From Euplotes aediculatus (Eukaryota > Ciliophora > Spirotrichea > Euplotida > Euplotidae), in the NCBI GenBank assembly GCA_030463445.1, contig JAQGFW010005429.1:1-21329 (forward strand): a stretch of DNA of 21,329 bases, read 5' to 3'. Both the position numbers and the translations under genes were made by a program. This document shows, piece by piece, positions 10,868 through 21,301 of this stretch. A model generated the notes under the pieces. That model saw nothing but the letters and a program-made list of their open reading frames with translations. It had not been told where the DNA came from and did not search any database. How positions within the stretch are numbered: position 1 is the first letter of the stretch; the number at the start of each line of letters is the position of its first letter.

Positions 10868-11385
10868 ATACTCACTAATCTCTGAACAGGTGAAATAAAA
10901 GAGACTGAAAGGTTGGGAGATTCAACGTAATGAAAGTTAATAGTAACTTTTGTTTGAATACTTTAAAATACTAACTACAACTTGCTTTCTTATTTTAATA
11001 AATATGAATATAAAATTCAAATTTGTATTGACCTATTAATAGATTATGATTAATTATTATTCAATTAATTTATTGAGAAATCGAAAATAATTATTGAGAA
11101 GAAAATGAAGTTTTTCATCTAGTTTCACTCTTGAACCCAATCAAAATAATATTTCTAATTTTTATCAATCTAAAAAAGATTAGTCTAATAGATTTTAAAA
11201 CATTTTTGTCAAAATGTTTTGAAATTTTTATTATAAGCTTATATTCTAATTTAAATTTAATATTAATGTAAGCCTAAATTTCAAACAATCAATCTCTGAA
11301 CTATTTATGTTGCTATATAAGACAACTAACAATAGTTTAACTCTTTAGCTCGCTCATGCCACTTCAGGATGTAGCTATCTAGAAA
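10868..11385. other. Mostly AT-rich; candidate plus-strand exons
   Basis: Just after the P2 stop, 10890-10928 has coding texture (EIKETERLGD) flanked by CAG and GTAATG, so P2 may continue. A second open segment at about 11104-11268 ends at a GTAAGC donor and reads as a hydrophobic frame (HLVSLLNPIKIIFL) or, in another frame, SFTLEPNQNNISNF. Either could be a 5' exon of P3. The remainder, especially 10960-11095, looks non-coding. Confidence 0.35.
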
Positions 11386-12105
11386 TATTGAAAAATTTGA
11401 AGCGGATAATATACTAACCAACTCATTACTTTCAATATGTACCTTTTTTACCAGATTAACTCTAAACCCTTTCCTTTGAAATAGTTTCGTGAGTATGGAT
11501 GAAATTTAAATTTTTAGAATCTTGGATATTCTGGACGCAAAGCAGGTTTCCTGGAGGTAAGCATCAAATAATTTTGAAACTATTTCAAATATTTCAAAAT
11601 ATCTTTCTAATACTCCTCAGCGCAGAATTAAAAAGCTCGATTCATCCTAGAGAAAAAGAATTTTTGAAGCCAGAGGATACAACTTCTCTTGACCGTATTG
11701 CTGGATGACCACTAAAAATTTTTCAAACAAGCTGGTAAAAGTTTATAACCAATATGAGAACATACCAAATATTAATTCAAAGCAGAGAAGATAGTAAATA
11801 TCGTCGAATATTATATAAGTAAGCTTTAAAGAGTTATTCGTTGAGGTTTAAAAAGATCGATCTAAAAATATAATAGGTTTATAGTAGATAAAGAAATAAA
11901 ATTAATGATTCTCAGCTGTGAGCAAGCAACAACGAAAAAGCGAATTTATTTTAAAGTATGTATTTGAGATTAGCCTAACTGCTGTAAGACCTTCTGGTAT
12001 AATTAAAGTTAAAGAAAAAAGGTTGAAGCAGAAAAATCCTCGTTTTTATCTCAAAAAGAGGCCTTTGGAGAGAGTGAGATTCTTAAATTGTCGACTCGTC
12101 TCTAA
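11386..12105 (+). CDS. P3: multi-exon protein, unknown function, 5' end unresolved
   Basis: The last five exons join in phase: 11621-11734 (HPREKEFLKPEDTTSLDRI), 11783-11818 (REDSKYRRILY), 11916-11955 (CEQATTKKRIYFK) and 12022-12105 (LSQKEAFGESEILKL), preceded by 11510-11552, and ending in TAA at 12103-12105. An earlier exon from about 11384 reads FEADNILTNSLLSICTFF and ends near a strong GTGAGT donor at 11489. The frame of the 11510-11552 exon is ambiguous (ILDILDAKQVSW against NLGYSGRKAGFLE). The first matches the phase of the next exon, the second that of the previous one. The start is not found; exons near 11104 may belong here. Family unknown. Confidence 0.6.
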
Positions 12106-12125
12106 ATATCGATAAGTAATAGTAT

Positions 12126-12424
12126 ATGATTGGAGCTAAGAAGAAAATGAAGCGTTATTATAAACAAAGGCCCTTCAAGTAAGCCTAGATTTACTCACCA
12201 ATAACAATTAAACAGATGAAAAGAAAATTCGATAGCAATTATAATAGTGTAAGTTTCATTGTATCAATATGAAGTTGAAATTAAAAAGCAAGACAAAAAA
12301 TATGAGGAGAGCAATTGTTGCAATAAAGATAAGATTTAAAGTAAAATTGGCTTATAAATAAAAATAGAAAGAGTGAAGCTGATACAAATGTGATAAGAAT
12401 AAGATCACAGGAAATAACCAATAA
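12126..12424 (+). CDS. Small four-exon basic protein of 66 residues with Cys cluster
   Basis: ATG at 12126 opens MIGAKKKMKRYYKQRPF. Exons are 12126-12178, 12224-12248, 12275-12340 and 12368-12424, with stop TAA at 12422-12424. All phases match; the introns are 45, 26 and 27 nt. The N-terminal and middle parts are rich in Lys and Arg (KTKNMRRAIVAIKIRFK). The C-terminus has KECSCYKCDKNK, in which two of the three Cys come from TGA. The composition would suit a small RNA-binding or ribosome-associated protein, but this is inference from charge alone. It might instead be the last part of P3 reached by an alternative splice over 12105. Its stop lies 25 bp from that of gene 3 on the other strand. 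Confidence 0.55.
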
Positions 12425-12449
12425 TTCTCAATCTTAATTTATAGCTCCA

Positions 12450-13898
12450 CTATTTAAATTTAATTAAATCATATTGAGTTTCAATTAGTTTATCAGTACC
12501 TTTATCTTCGGTCATCCAAATGTATTTATCATTAGTTTCTATAAATAATCATTTTCTTCAATTTTTATATCTTCATTTTTTCTAACTTTAAACGAAAATA
12601 GATCTTCGATAAAGCTATCTATTTCAATATTTATTTTTTGATTTTCACAGTGAATACTATCTTCGTCTTTTTTATTCTATATAAACATATTGTTATTATT
12701 TTAGATAATCTTAATTAATATAATATTTATAAAGAATTATCTCCTCTGAGCTACTAAAATTATATAAAATCAATGAAAATACGCTTACAAAGTAACAATA
12801 TTAAAAATAATTCCAGATACTTCAAATGTTATAATTCTTTAATTTTTATTATTTTTCACAAACTATGATTTTCTAAATTTCTTTGGGTTTGTTCAAAAAT
12901 TTACCATATTCCAATTGACTTCTGCACAAAAGGTAATAAACCAACCAATTGTCCCATTCACAATTTCTTGTGTGTATTTATCATGTTTTTCAACACGATA
13001 GAATTTCAAAGCGTTTCTCAAGCTGATCTTCTTAATTTTTTCCAAAACAGTCGAACTATAAAGTACTGACGGGAATTTTTCAATCAAATCCAAAAATTCT
13101 GAAGTTATTTCAATTGATTCAACTGGTGTCTGAATTTGATTAAATTCGTTAATAACTCCGCCAAACTGATTTTCATCATACTCTTCTTTTTTATTTTTCT
13201 TTGAAAATTCTGTTATCTTACTTTTTGATCCTCTAATTTTAATTCAATAATAAGTTGGTTCGAAATGTGTAAACAAGAAAGTTTTCATAATTTCTTTTTC
13301 TATAAAATATCAGTTAATACAAGCTATCATATCTATCAAATTACAAAATCCAATCATTAATCTAAATTTAAACTTCCACTTCTGTTCTCCCTAAAATAAG
13401 TGTAGTAATTAGTTTATTTTATTTTAACTATTTTATTTGAATTAAGTAATGATAATTTAACAATGTTGAAAATGATTTTACTTTGAAGACACTTAAAGAA
13501 AGTGGGAAAGCAAGAATTTCAGCAAAGCTAATCAACTGAAGGAATCAAAGCTTTCTTTTTAAATGAGAGAACTTTAAATTTATTTACTTTTTGATTTTGA
13601 TTTTGATTTTAATTTTAATTTTAATTAAACCATATAATCAAGAATGTCTGTCAAAATACTTTTCATAGATGTTTTTAACAATTATATAAATTACTAAAAT
13701 GTATATTTATTTAAACTTACTCCTTTCATTTAAAAATTCTCAAAACTCTCTGTAGTGTTCTTTTTTAATATTTCTCCAGTATTCTATCTTTTCATCAATT
13801 ATGATTCATTCATTAATGGAGCATCTATTTGATTGAAAATTATAAATATCTAAAGTATGTGGTTCGAACATGAGACTTGAAGGAAATCTATCTTCAGT
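12450..13898 (-). CDS. Gene 3: multi-exon protein, unknown function
   Basis: The core is a 486-nt exon (13390-12905) with no TAA or TAG: 162 codons including two TGA read as Cys (IACINCYFIEKEI and PTYYCIKIRG) and ending near NGTIGWFITFCAEVNWN. Upstream, exon 13898-13721 (FEPHTLDIYNFQSN, KIEYWRNIKKEHYRE) joins in phase to 13693-13631 (KNIYEKYFDRHS) over a 27-nt intron. Downstream come 12836-12789 (ITFEVSGIIFN) and 12676-12450 (IEIDSFIEDLFSF), ending with TAG at 12450-12452. The last exon changes frame at a TAG (12539-12541). An in-frame ATG at 13946 (MKDINNDLINDPF) is separated from exon 13898 by two TAG codons, so that ATG probably is not in the same exon. The start is unresolved. Family unknown. 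Confidence 0.7.
12539..12541 (-). other. Candidate frameshift at TTA-TAG in gene 3
   Basis: The frame NEDIKIEENDYL runs into TAG. Skipping two bases (or moving back one) gives ETNDKYIWMTEDKGTD and about 31 open codons to TAG at 12450. An alternative is a 48-nt GTTAGA...TATAG intron that ends in KKLMINTFGCPK and TAA; this also keeps an open frame. The shifted reading has better coding texture. Confidence 0.4.
13588..13626. repeat. Hexamer tandem repeat TTTTGA/TTTTAA
   Basis: About six head-to-tail copies of a six-base unit are present, first TTTTGA and then TTTTAA, differing at one position. The run lies in a predicted intron of gene 3. It looks like ordinary slippage in AT-rich DNA. Confidence 0.8.
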
Positions 13899-14013
13899 CT
13901 ATTTCTAAAATGGATCATTGATCAAATCATTGTTGATATCTTTCATAGAAAATGATATCAACTAAGTTTTATTATTTTTCAAAATCAAAGAGCAAAATCC
14001 ATATATGATTTAG

Positions 14014-14556
14014 GATTTCGACAATAGAAATCTACAATTAAAAACTATTTTTATTATTTTTAAATATTTTGTTTTGATATTCTTCTCATTTTCCTTTAGT
14101 AGTATAATAATTATTAAATCCATATTAAGTTTTTCTACTCTAATTTTACTGATTCATTCAAGCATCAGGTAATTTGAAGATATTTTTTATAATTAAAACT
14201 CCAATCCCTTTACATATATTTCATTCAAATTGCGCCTTCTCTTTAATGAGGCTCAGAGAGGACAAATACACAAAAGTCAATCACAAGGATTTATTAAAGT
14301 CAGAGATTTCGATTATACAGATCTTTGATTTTCGCAATTTTCTATTATTGATAATACTAAATTCAGCAGATTTAGCCAGAATAATTATGAATTAAAGAAA
14401 AGGAAATATAATACTCTACAGTGAACAAAACAATAAACAAAAAAGATTTCTCAAAAAAATTTCCCTTAAACAACATTCGATTTTTCTAGAGTAAAGTACA
14501 TTTTCAAACAAGAATTTTCTAAAGAAACAGAAAAAATAGAGCTAAAACAAATTTAG
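14014..14556 (+). CDS. P4: three-exon protein with hydrophobic N-terminal part, 5' end unresolved
   Basis: Exons 14014-14168, 14259-14420 and 14490-14556 have matching phases (two bases carried over at both joins) and GT-AG borders; stop TAG is at 14554-14556. The first exon is strongly hydrophobic (FKYFVLIFFSFSFSS and LSFSTLILLIHSS), consistent with one or two membrane segments. The second reads GFIKVRDFDYTDLCFSQF and NTKFSRFSQNNYELKKRK. The third is charged (KQEFSKETEKIELKQI). Exon 2 is also open in another frame (REDKYTKVNHKDLLKSE), but only the chosen frame matches both neighbours. The start codon was not found. The gene is divergent from gene 3. Family unknown; a small membrane protein is an inference. 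Confidence 0.55.
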
Positions 14557-15838
14557 AATCCAATATGAATTTTAATTAGCTTTAATGATAAAGATGAAAA
14601 ATTATATGTGCAATTTTTTAATTGGTTGTTGTTTGTGCATCGGTGTATACAGCAAAGGAGACATAGTGAAATAAGCAAAAGTATAGTCTAATAGTATAAT
14701 TGTGTATTTAAATTCGCAAGCATCTTTTAAACTCTAACTTATGATAGAATGTGATAGAGCAAATAAATCGATTACGGTTATAGATGTCTGTTTTAACCCC
14801 TAGTCTTTGTGTAACAATTTAGCATAGAAGTGAGATAGTCATCTTCATAAATAGCAGAAGTTGGTAGTTAAACTTGTCAAAAGTCGATCATAATTGGATA
14901 CAATGAAAGTATGAAAACTATGAAAATTATTACTAGTGAAGGAAGCAATAAATAGCCATGATTTATACTTCTAATTAATATAATTATTATTTAAGTTTTT
15001 TATTTGATATATTTGATTTGTTATCCTATGATTATTTAAGTTCATTAACTAAAGGTTTGTAATAGAATAAAAAATTGTTTTAATATTAAATACAAATAAC
15101 TTAATAGCAAATTGAATAATATTCAAAAACTTTGATATATAAATTCTCTTTAAAAATATTGAGTTGATGATAAAAAAATCAACTTTTCAAGCAAAAATAC
15201 TCTAATAACAAAAATACTGATAATGAATAATTACCTTTTGCTCTTTACTCATTAATTTCCTTTTAAAATTGGTGTCTAAATAATTCAAAATTAGACAAAT
15301 TATATAATAAAAGTTGTTTCATAATTTAAAAGTAGATATTTTAATTATTATGTATTGATATCATAAAATTTAAAGAAAAGATTGCCATTTAATTACTAAT
15401 AAGACTTAATATCAAGTATTAATAAATTATAGGTTTCTAAGAAGATTATGAGATGATCTAATAAAAATAATTTATTTTAACTATGCTTTCATTAAACAGA
15501 ATTATTTTTAATCAAAATGTAAGGACCTTGATCTAATTTCTAAACTTCTTATTCAGAAAGAAAAAGTTTATACAAAAAATAACAAACTTCTCTGCAGATG
15601 ATCAAATTATTCGTATTCCAGTTATAATTGTAGTTATGCTCGTGATCATAAAATTGATTAAAGAATATATTATAAAAGAAATAATAAATTTGTATTAAAA
15701 GCATAAATAAACATATTAGAATTCAATTTTAATCCACTAAAATACAAAAGATAATTGCTTTCTTTATACTCTTGTTAATCAACTACAATCGAAATAGTTA
15801 AAGATAAGTTAATGAGATGCATATTGTCTAATTTAATC
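14557..15838. other. Long stretch with little coding signal
   Basis: Between P4 and the end of gene 2 there is about 1.3 kb without a convincing gene. A plus-strand segment at about 14890-14956 (YNESMKTMKIITSEG) ends at TAG and might be a terminal exon. The part 14640-14880 is somewhat richer in G and C without an open frame. The part 14960-15838 is very AT-rich and dense in stops on both strands. Confidence 0.4.
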
Positions 15839-17774
15839 TTAAGTCTTACTGTTATCAGATGAAGTAAAATAGAAAGAATAGTTTATCAACACATGTTGCT
15901 TTCTTATGGATTTCGGAGTATCTTTTTTGCTGAGTTGAATTCATGAAAAATCGCAGCTATATTTAAATGTTAGAAGTCAAAAAAGTAACAAAAATAACAA
16001 TAGAAATCTTACTCAGTTTTAAGTTCTTCAGAATAAACTGTGGTAATCTCGCTTGCTAAAATATTATTAATAATATCCAAAATATCAGACATACTGCTGC
16101 CATTTATTTTCCAAATTTCTGTTTTGTATTCGTTTAAATTTTCAAGTGGGAACATAAAGGAAACATTGAGAGTGTAATAATAGAAGATTTTTTAAACTTT
16201 GTAATCATTTCTATAAAATTTTTGATTAATTTAGCCAACCTTTTTTCACTGTTTCGACATTTACTATCTGTGTTTGGTCGAGAGTTGTCAAGAAGATAGA
16301 CTTCAAAGCTAACTTGAATGATACCGTGAATGCTGGGTTACTTCACTTATACATTGGATGGGGGAATCTATTTCAGTGACATAAGTATATATTTTAATAG
16401 CAATAAATTACTTTGCGTTTCTTATGAAAACTTGTTCAATCATTTCATCGTATTTAACAGAACAATCCTCAATAATCTTGATCTGAACTAGTATTAAATT
16501 CTATAAACAATTAGTTTATTTAGTATTAATTCAAAATTAAATAATAAAATATCAAATTATCGTTAATTTAATGGAAATACACAGATTTCAAAGGTTATTA
16601 AAAAAACTTAAGTGAAAAGAGTTTACTTGAATAGATTTTGATTTTTATTAAAGCTTTAATAAAAATAGTAAATTTTATTTTAATAGGCTATATATTATAA
16701 ATATTTAAAGTTGGAGAACAAATGCAAGAATTTAATCAAAAGGTACATCATTTCTAATGATATGCGGGGGTTATGATTATCATAATCTCACTGGCAGAAA
16801 AAGAGAGTTAAAATTCAAGCTACCGAGTGAGTTGAGCTGAACATGGGGGAATTGCTAGATATCTCAAATGAATACATTTTGAAGTAAGCAGCAAGGAGAT
16901 CATAAGGTAATTATATTATCATTTATGAATAGCCAATTTTGAAGGTCGTAAAAATATTTAATCTACGAAGATTAAGCTATTAAAAAAGTAAGCTCTGAAT
17001 TCTAGCTTGTAAAAATAACACTCAGAAATTCCTTATTTATAATGGTCAAATTTATAAATAAAATCATAATGAAGATCATATTTTAAATTCAAAAAAACTT
17101 ATAATTGTTTCTAGCTAAAATTCTTACTAAAAAAGAAATAATATTTCAAGAATAGTCGTATATTTACCTCCAAATCTTTCCTAGTTTTGTCTTCAAATTC
17201 TGCTTTTAAATACTTCTTCATGGTTCCAGTTATTCATTCATCTTTCGAACGTTCTAAATTTTAATAAAACGTAAGTAAAAAAAAACCAGATTTGCATTTA
17301 ATTATAAATTCACCAGTATTTAGCCACTACCAGCAAAATTAAAGTCAAGTTTAGCAAATAATATTGAGATGAATCAGTATTATAAGCTTACCAAAAGTAA
17401 TAAAGTTGAATATTGGTTTTAAACTTTCAAGCACTTTTGCATCGTCATTAGTTTGAAAGAAGTTCTATATTTGACATAAGAAGATTGTCTTGCAAATGCT
17501 AGCCTTTGCGATAATAAAAATATAAGGAAATTATATTTGCAAAGCTACTGTCGGTCATACTCTCTCATAACAACGAATTTTAGCTTAGTTTTGCTTACCT
17601 TTAGCAGATTCCTATTCACTGACAAATTTGAATAATATACAGATACAATCTCACTAACTTTAAATTCGTCGTACTTGGCTCTGATTGCATTCCTAAAAAA
17701 TTGCTTTTTTAGAGTCACAAGTTAGCAGCAGTTTTGTAAGCATTTAGTAAACGTAAAATAAATTTGTGTTGCAT
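15839..17774 (-). CDS. Gene 2: multi-exon protein, unknown function
   Basis: ATG at 17774 opens MQHKFILRLLNAYKTAAN. Exons 17774-17719, 17692-17599 (DEFKVSEIVSVYYSN), 17464-17392 (KVLESLKPIFNFIT) and 17253-17168 (KKYLKAEFEDKTRKDLE) join in phase, the first over a 26-nt intron. After an unresolved gap, exons 16487-16412 (EDCSVKYDEMIEQVF) and 16308-16265 (FEVYLLDNSRPNTD) join in phase. An exon ending at 16013 (SMSDILDIINNILASE) and the last, 15956-15839 (SIRKQHVLINYSFYF), follow, with TAA at 15839-15841. The start of the exon that ends at 16013 is unclear: TAA at 16134-16136 separates two good frames. Its ATG lies about 160 bp past the stop of gene 1 on the same strand. Family unknown. Confidence 0.72.
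16498..17167. other. Unresolved interval inside gene 2 with a GC-rich patch
   Basis: At least one gene 2 exon should lie here, because the flanking phases do not match. A GC-richer patch at 16755-16850 holds a 13-base palindrome, GATTATCATAATC, and short GT-AG bounded segments on the minus strand, none with a clear reading frame. The rest is AT-rich. Confidence 0.35.
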
Positions 17775-17936
17775 TTTGATTTATTAATTTTTAAACAAAA
17801 AAAGCAGAATTTATTTGTTCTCTCCAAATTCAAGATATTTGAAAGGTGTTTATAAATATGATAATATGAATTCTTAGTTAATGGTAAAAAAGTAGGATCA
17901 TTATTTTGAATTATAAAATTTAAAAATAATAAAAAT

Positions 17937-20900
17937 TTAGTTAAAGCTAAGCTTTTTAGCTGCTGCCTTTAGATTAGTTGGAAAACCTAACCTATTCAAA
18001 TGAAATATAATTTTAGTTTTCTGAAATCATATTTATCAAATATTAAAATATAAAAATTTAAAATATCTTATATTACTTTAAAAATTTAGGATTCTGATGG
18101 CAATTTTTGTCATAAATAAACTTAATTTGGATGGTTTTATAATCAAGTGTCAATGTTCATGGAATCAATTTCAATTTTCTTAATTCGAAGTTATATTCAA
18201 TATCAATATTTTCTTTCAGAAACTCAATAAATTGCTCAGTTATTTCTTCTAATAACTCCTTATCTTCTCTGAATACTAAATACTCAACAATTTTCTTCAT
18301 CTTCTTTCAATCTAATATTAAAAAGATTATGGAGGTAAGCAGAAATTTCCTACCAATTTTGTTGGTATCCATAACGACTACCACTCAGTTTCTAAAGGGA
18401 GGTAACGATGTATGTCTTACTCAGTATCTCAATTATCATACTTGTCATTCAAATATTTTTTGGCGTAGTAATGGAGATCACATTGAGCTATAGAGGAAAT
18501 AAGTGATGAGAGGAAGATGGATTCTTACCTTTACTTGTTCAGCTGCAATCTCTGTATCTGAATTTCTATAAGTGTTAGTCTTATTGCTTACTCTCTTCTT
18601 TCTGAAGGATTTGTACTCATTTTTCGGCACAATCATTAGAAATTGTTCTATGTTTTGAATGTCTGGGAAGTAGTACTAAACGAAGTAAGATGTATTATTG
18701 AGGGATTCCAATTATCAAATTTGCTAATTTTTTAGCTAATATTCATTATATTTTAGTACTATGAAATATAGGATAACATATTTTAACATTCACAAAGCTG
18801 ACAAAATGGTTATTATTTATGTAATCTCTTATAGTCATATTTCCATATCAATTATTACGCATTAACACGAAAGAAATAGAGATCACCAAATCAGAGCAAA
18901 AATATGTCCTATTAATAATTAAACTACTTTAAACTTAAATTAGGATGTTGATTTAAAACGCAAAAACTCAAGGATAGAAATTGCTTATTAAATTATAGTT
19001 ATTTTTTTATGTTTTAATTTTGATTGAAAAGCTATTCCTCTATCTTTGATTTTAAATAGAAAGTATATGATTATTTTTAACTTAAATTTATTAAATAATT
19101 TTAGAGTAGACTTTTCTTACTTGAATGTATTTAATTAAAAGTTCTTTGTTGATATAGGACACTCCTGTCTTATCACGAGGTTCAAACACACAATCTACAA
19201 ACTTGGGTGTTTTATAATCTTTTTTGATTCTTTTTGATTTTTGTTCTTCATCTGATGAACTATAGTCTCTTTTGCTCTTTTTATTTTTAGAAGTCTTTTT
19301 GAAATCATCTTTCCTTCTCGAATTTCTATCTCTTCTGTTGTCATCAGAGTTCGATCTATTACTTTTTCTCTCACTATCAGAATCATTCCTAAATAAATGA
19401 CTTGTATTTCTAACTTTCTATTGCTTTTCTTATTTTTATTGGACTTTTTGCTATCTCTATAGTTGTCTTTTCCCTTGCCTGCTTCTCCTTTCTTATAGTC
19501 TTTCTTTCTGTCTCTTGAAGAAGAAGACCTATCAGAGCTAAAAGAAATAAAGCAAAGGATTACTTTCTGTCTTTTTGATATTCAGTATCAATTTTAAAAT
19601 CAGTTTCTTTAGAAGACTGACGCCTTCTTGACTTGCCATTTTTATTTTCTCGTCTTTTGTCTAATTAAAAGTTAATCTTCAGTTAATAGAATAAAAATTT
19701 ATTTGAGTTTTTAGCAGTTTTAAGAGTTCTGTGCATTCAAGATTAAGTGAAAATAAACATTTAAATTTTAACTTATTAGATAAAATTTTAAGAAAGTTTG
19801 AATTACCATCACTATCTTCACTATCACTGCGACTTTTCCTGCCATTTTTACCTCCTTTCTGATCTTTTCCTTTATCATCTTCTTTATCTTTATATTTTCC
19901 TATGCCATCTCCTTTGATATCTTTTTTGTCATTATCGCTTTGACTATCATGTTTTCCATCAGAATTGTTTTCACCTCCATTAGACTTCTGTTCGTCACTT
20001 TCATGACTGCTTTGATCTAAACAGCACAAGTTATTATTTGGAAGAATACTTTGGTTCAGGTATTTAGGCTTATTCAGATATAGAAAAGTTATAGTATAGA
20101 AAATAAATCTCAATGCCTTCCTTTTATTAATATGTTTAAATATATTGATAGCAATGAGGCTAATAGATCCTTAGTACCATTAAATAAAGTATTATGATTG
20201 TTTCAAGCAAAATAATAAGAAGAAAGAATTAATAAATTAGTGTCTAATTTGATTTAAAGAGAAATAAATTTAGTGATATTTAATTACCTTGGTTGCTTCC
20301 ACTCGATGAGTATCTTTTCTTTTTAGATTTTATTCTTCTCTTTCCGGATTCTTTGTTTTCTCTATCTTTCCCTCCATTCCTTCCACTTGATTTAGATTTT
20401 TTGTTACCCTTCTTTGTATCAATCTTTTCTTCTACAAAATTCAAAATTAAGTAATTATCAAAAATGTGAGAAACACGATTAGAAATAAGCAATGCGGGAT
20501 TAAGCTTGCCTTCTTCACTACTGTGATTGTTATTTGAGCCACTTGAATTCCTTATCTTCTTTCTATATCTTACTATGTTAAGCTATTGTTGATTAAATCC
20601 GATGCAAATCCAAATTTGATCCATTAATTTCGCAAGAATTAACAATTAAAAATAACTCTATACTTTTTGTCAATTGATTTTTTGTCTTCTTTCTTATCAG
20701 CTTTTCCTTGACTCTTTGTTTCGTTCGCATTCTACTAATTAAACTGGATTTCTTACTTTTGGCTTTTCCTTTTCTGGTACCCTACACAGAATAGTTAGAA
20801 ATGATAATAAGGCATAAGACTTACTCTTCAGTTACTAATTCTGACTCTTCATCTTTGTGATCGTCCTGTATGAAATTTATCATTTTCAAAAGTAAAGTAA

Positions 20901-21248
20901 TCTTAAATAACTTAAAAATGTATCGTTAATATATTGGCAGTTCTGCATAGATTTATCAGACCAATTGCATGGCATGAGCCATCAGCTGTCAAGCCATCTT
21001 TTCATCTGTTCACTTGTCAAGTAGCAGACGTATTGCTGCAGATGGCTGAGTTTGCATTCAAAACACTAATTACGAAATTGCTGTATTTAAACAGATAGCC
21101 TGTTTAAAATGGGATGTCTTTAACTAATTCAAATTTACAGGCAAGTATATATTGCTTTAAGAGAAGCAGTCTTGTTTAAAAGTGATATAAAAATCTGGGT
21201 TACCTTTCCGCTATCAGACTGGCTATCATAATCGCTGCTTGTTGGCAT
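17937..21248 (-). CDS. Gene 1: 16-exon, 529-residue protein with Lys/Ser/Asp-rich N-terminal half, unknown function
   Basis: ATG at 21248 opens MPTSSDYDSQSDSGK; TAA is at 17937-17939. All exons keep phase: 21248-21204, 20865-20825, 20781-20757, 20731-20664, 20562-20510, 20431-20288, 20016-19807, 19660-19564, 19537-19415, 19388-19121, 18675-18592, 18565-18529, 18487-18421, 18391-18354, 18311-18077 and 17991-17937. Residues 1 to about 330 are low-complexity Lys, Arg, Ser, Asp and Glu with SD and RS pairs, resembling disordered nuclear or splicing-related proteins. The C-terminal 200 residues look folded: NKELLIKYIQYYFPDI, a Cys-rich stretch RDCSCTSKAQCDLHYY, then LEEITEQFIEFLKENI. Five in-frame TGA codons are read as Cys, and all Gln codons are CAA or CAG. 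Introns include several of 25-29 nt. A nuclear role is inference from composition only; the folded part is not recognised. Confidence 0.85.
20432..20509 (-). other. Probable GC-AG intron in gene 1
   Basis: A 78-nt segment begins GCAAGC and ends TTTTGTAG. It is also open in frame, so it could be exon. Its translation (LISNRVSHIFDNYLILN) is hydrophobic and quite unlike the Lys/Ser-rich sequence on both sides, which argues that it is removed. GC-AG introns with GCAAG donors are a known minor class. Confidence 0.55.
20941..21060. ncRNA. GC-richer island with inverted repeats in the first intron of gene 1
   Basis: The first intron (20866-21203, 338 nt) is far longer than most here. Its middle holds a perfect hairpin ATGGC-ATGA-GCCAT at 20969-20982. 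An AGCCATC occurs twice (20977 and 20992) and its complement GATGGCT at 21041-21047. A short GCAG...CTGC pair lies at about 21024-21039. No reading frame stands out. A small nucleolar RNA or other intronic RNA is possible; strand is unknown. Confidence 0.25.
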
Positions 21249-21276
21249 GATTAAATCTTATTTTGATAATTATATT

Positions 21277-21286
21277 AAAACCAATA
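21277..21286 (-). other. Degenerate E-Cbs-like sequence at the right end
   Basis: Read inward from the right telomere, TATTGGTTTT stands at the same position as the E-Cbs at the left end, 17 bases from the telomere. It keeps the first five consensus bases (HATTG) but not the following AAA. The breakage site for this end may instead have been in the eliminated flanking DNA, as happens in Euplotes. Confidence 0.35.
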
Positions 21287-21301
21287 CTCTCAGCTTTAAA
21301 A

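Noticed and set aside
13885-13946. Two TAG codons read as Gln downstream of ATG 13946 in gene 3
   Set aside because: Both TAG codons occur just before exon 13898, where AAATAG serves as an acceptor; the ATG frame match may be chance.
14640-14800. tRNA-like sequence near GTATAGTCTAATAG
   Set aside because: It has a weak resemblance to a D arm, but no matching anticodon and T arms could be folded.
16762-16792. Palindrome GATTATCATAATC as a protein binding site
   Set aside because: Short AT-rich palindromes are expected often at this base composition, and nothing nearby supports a regulatory role.
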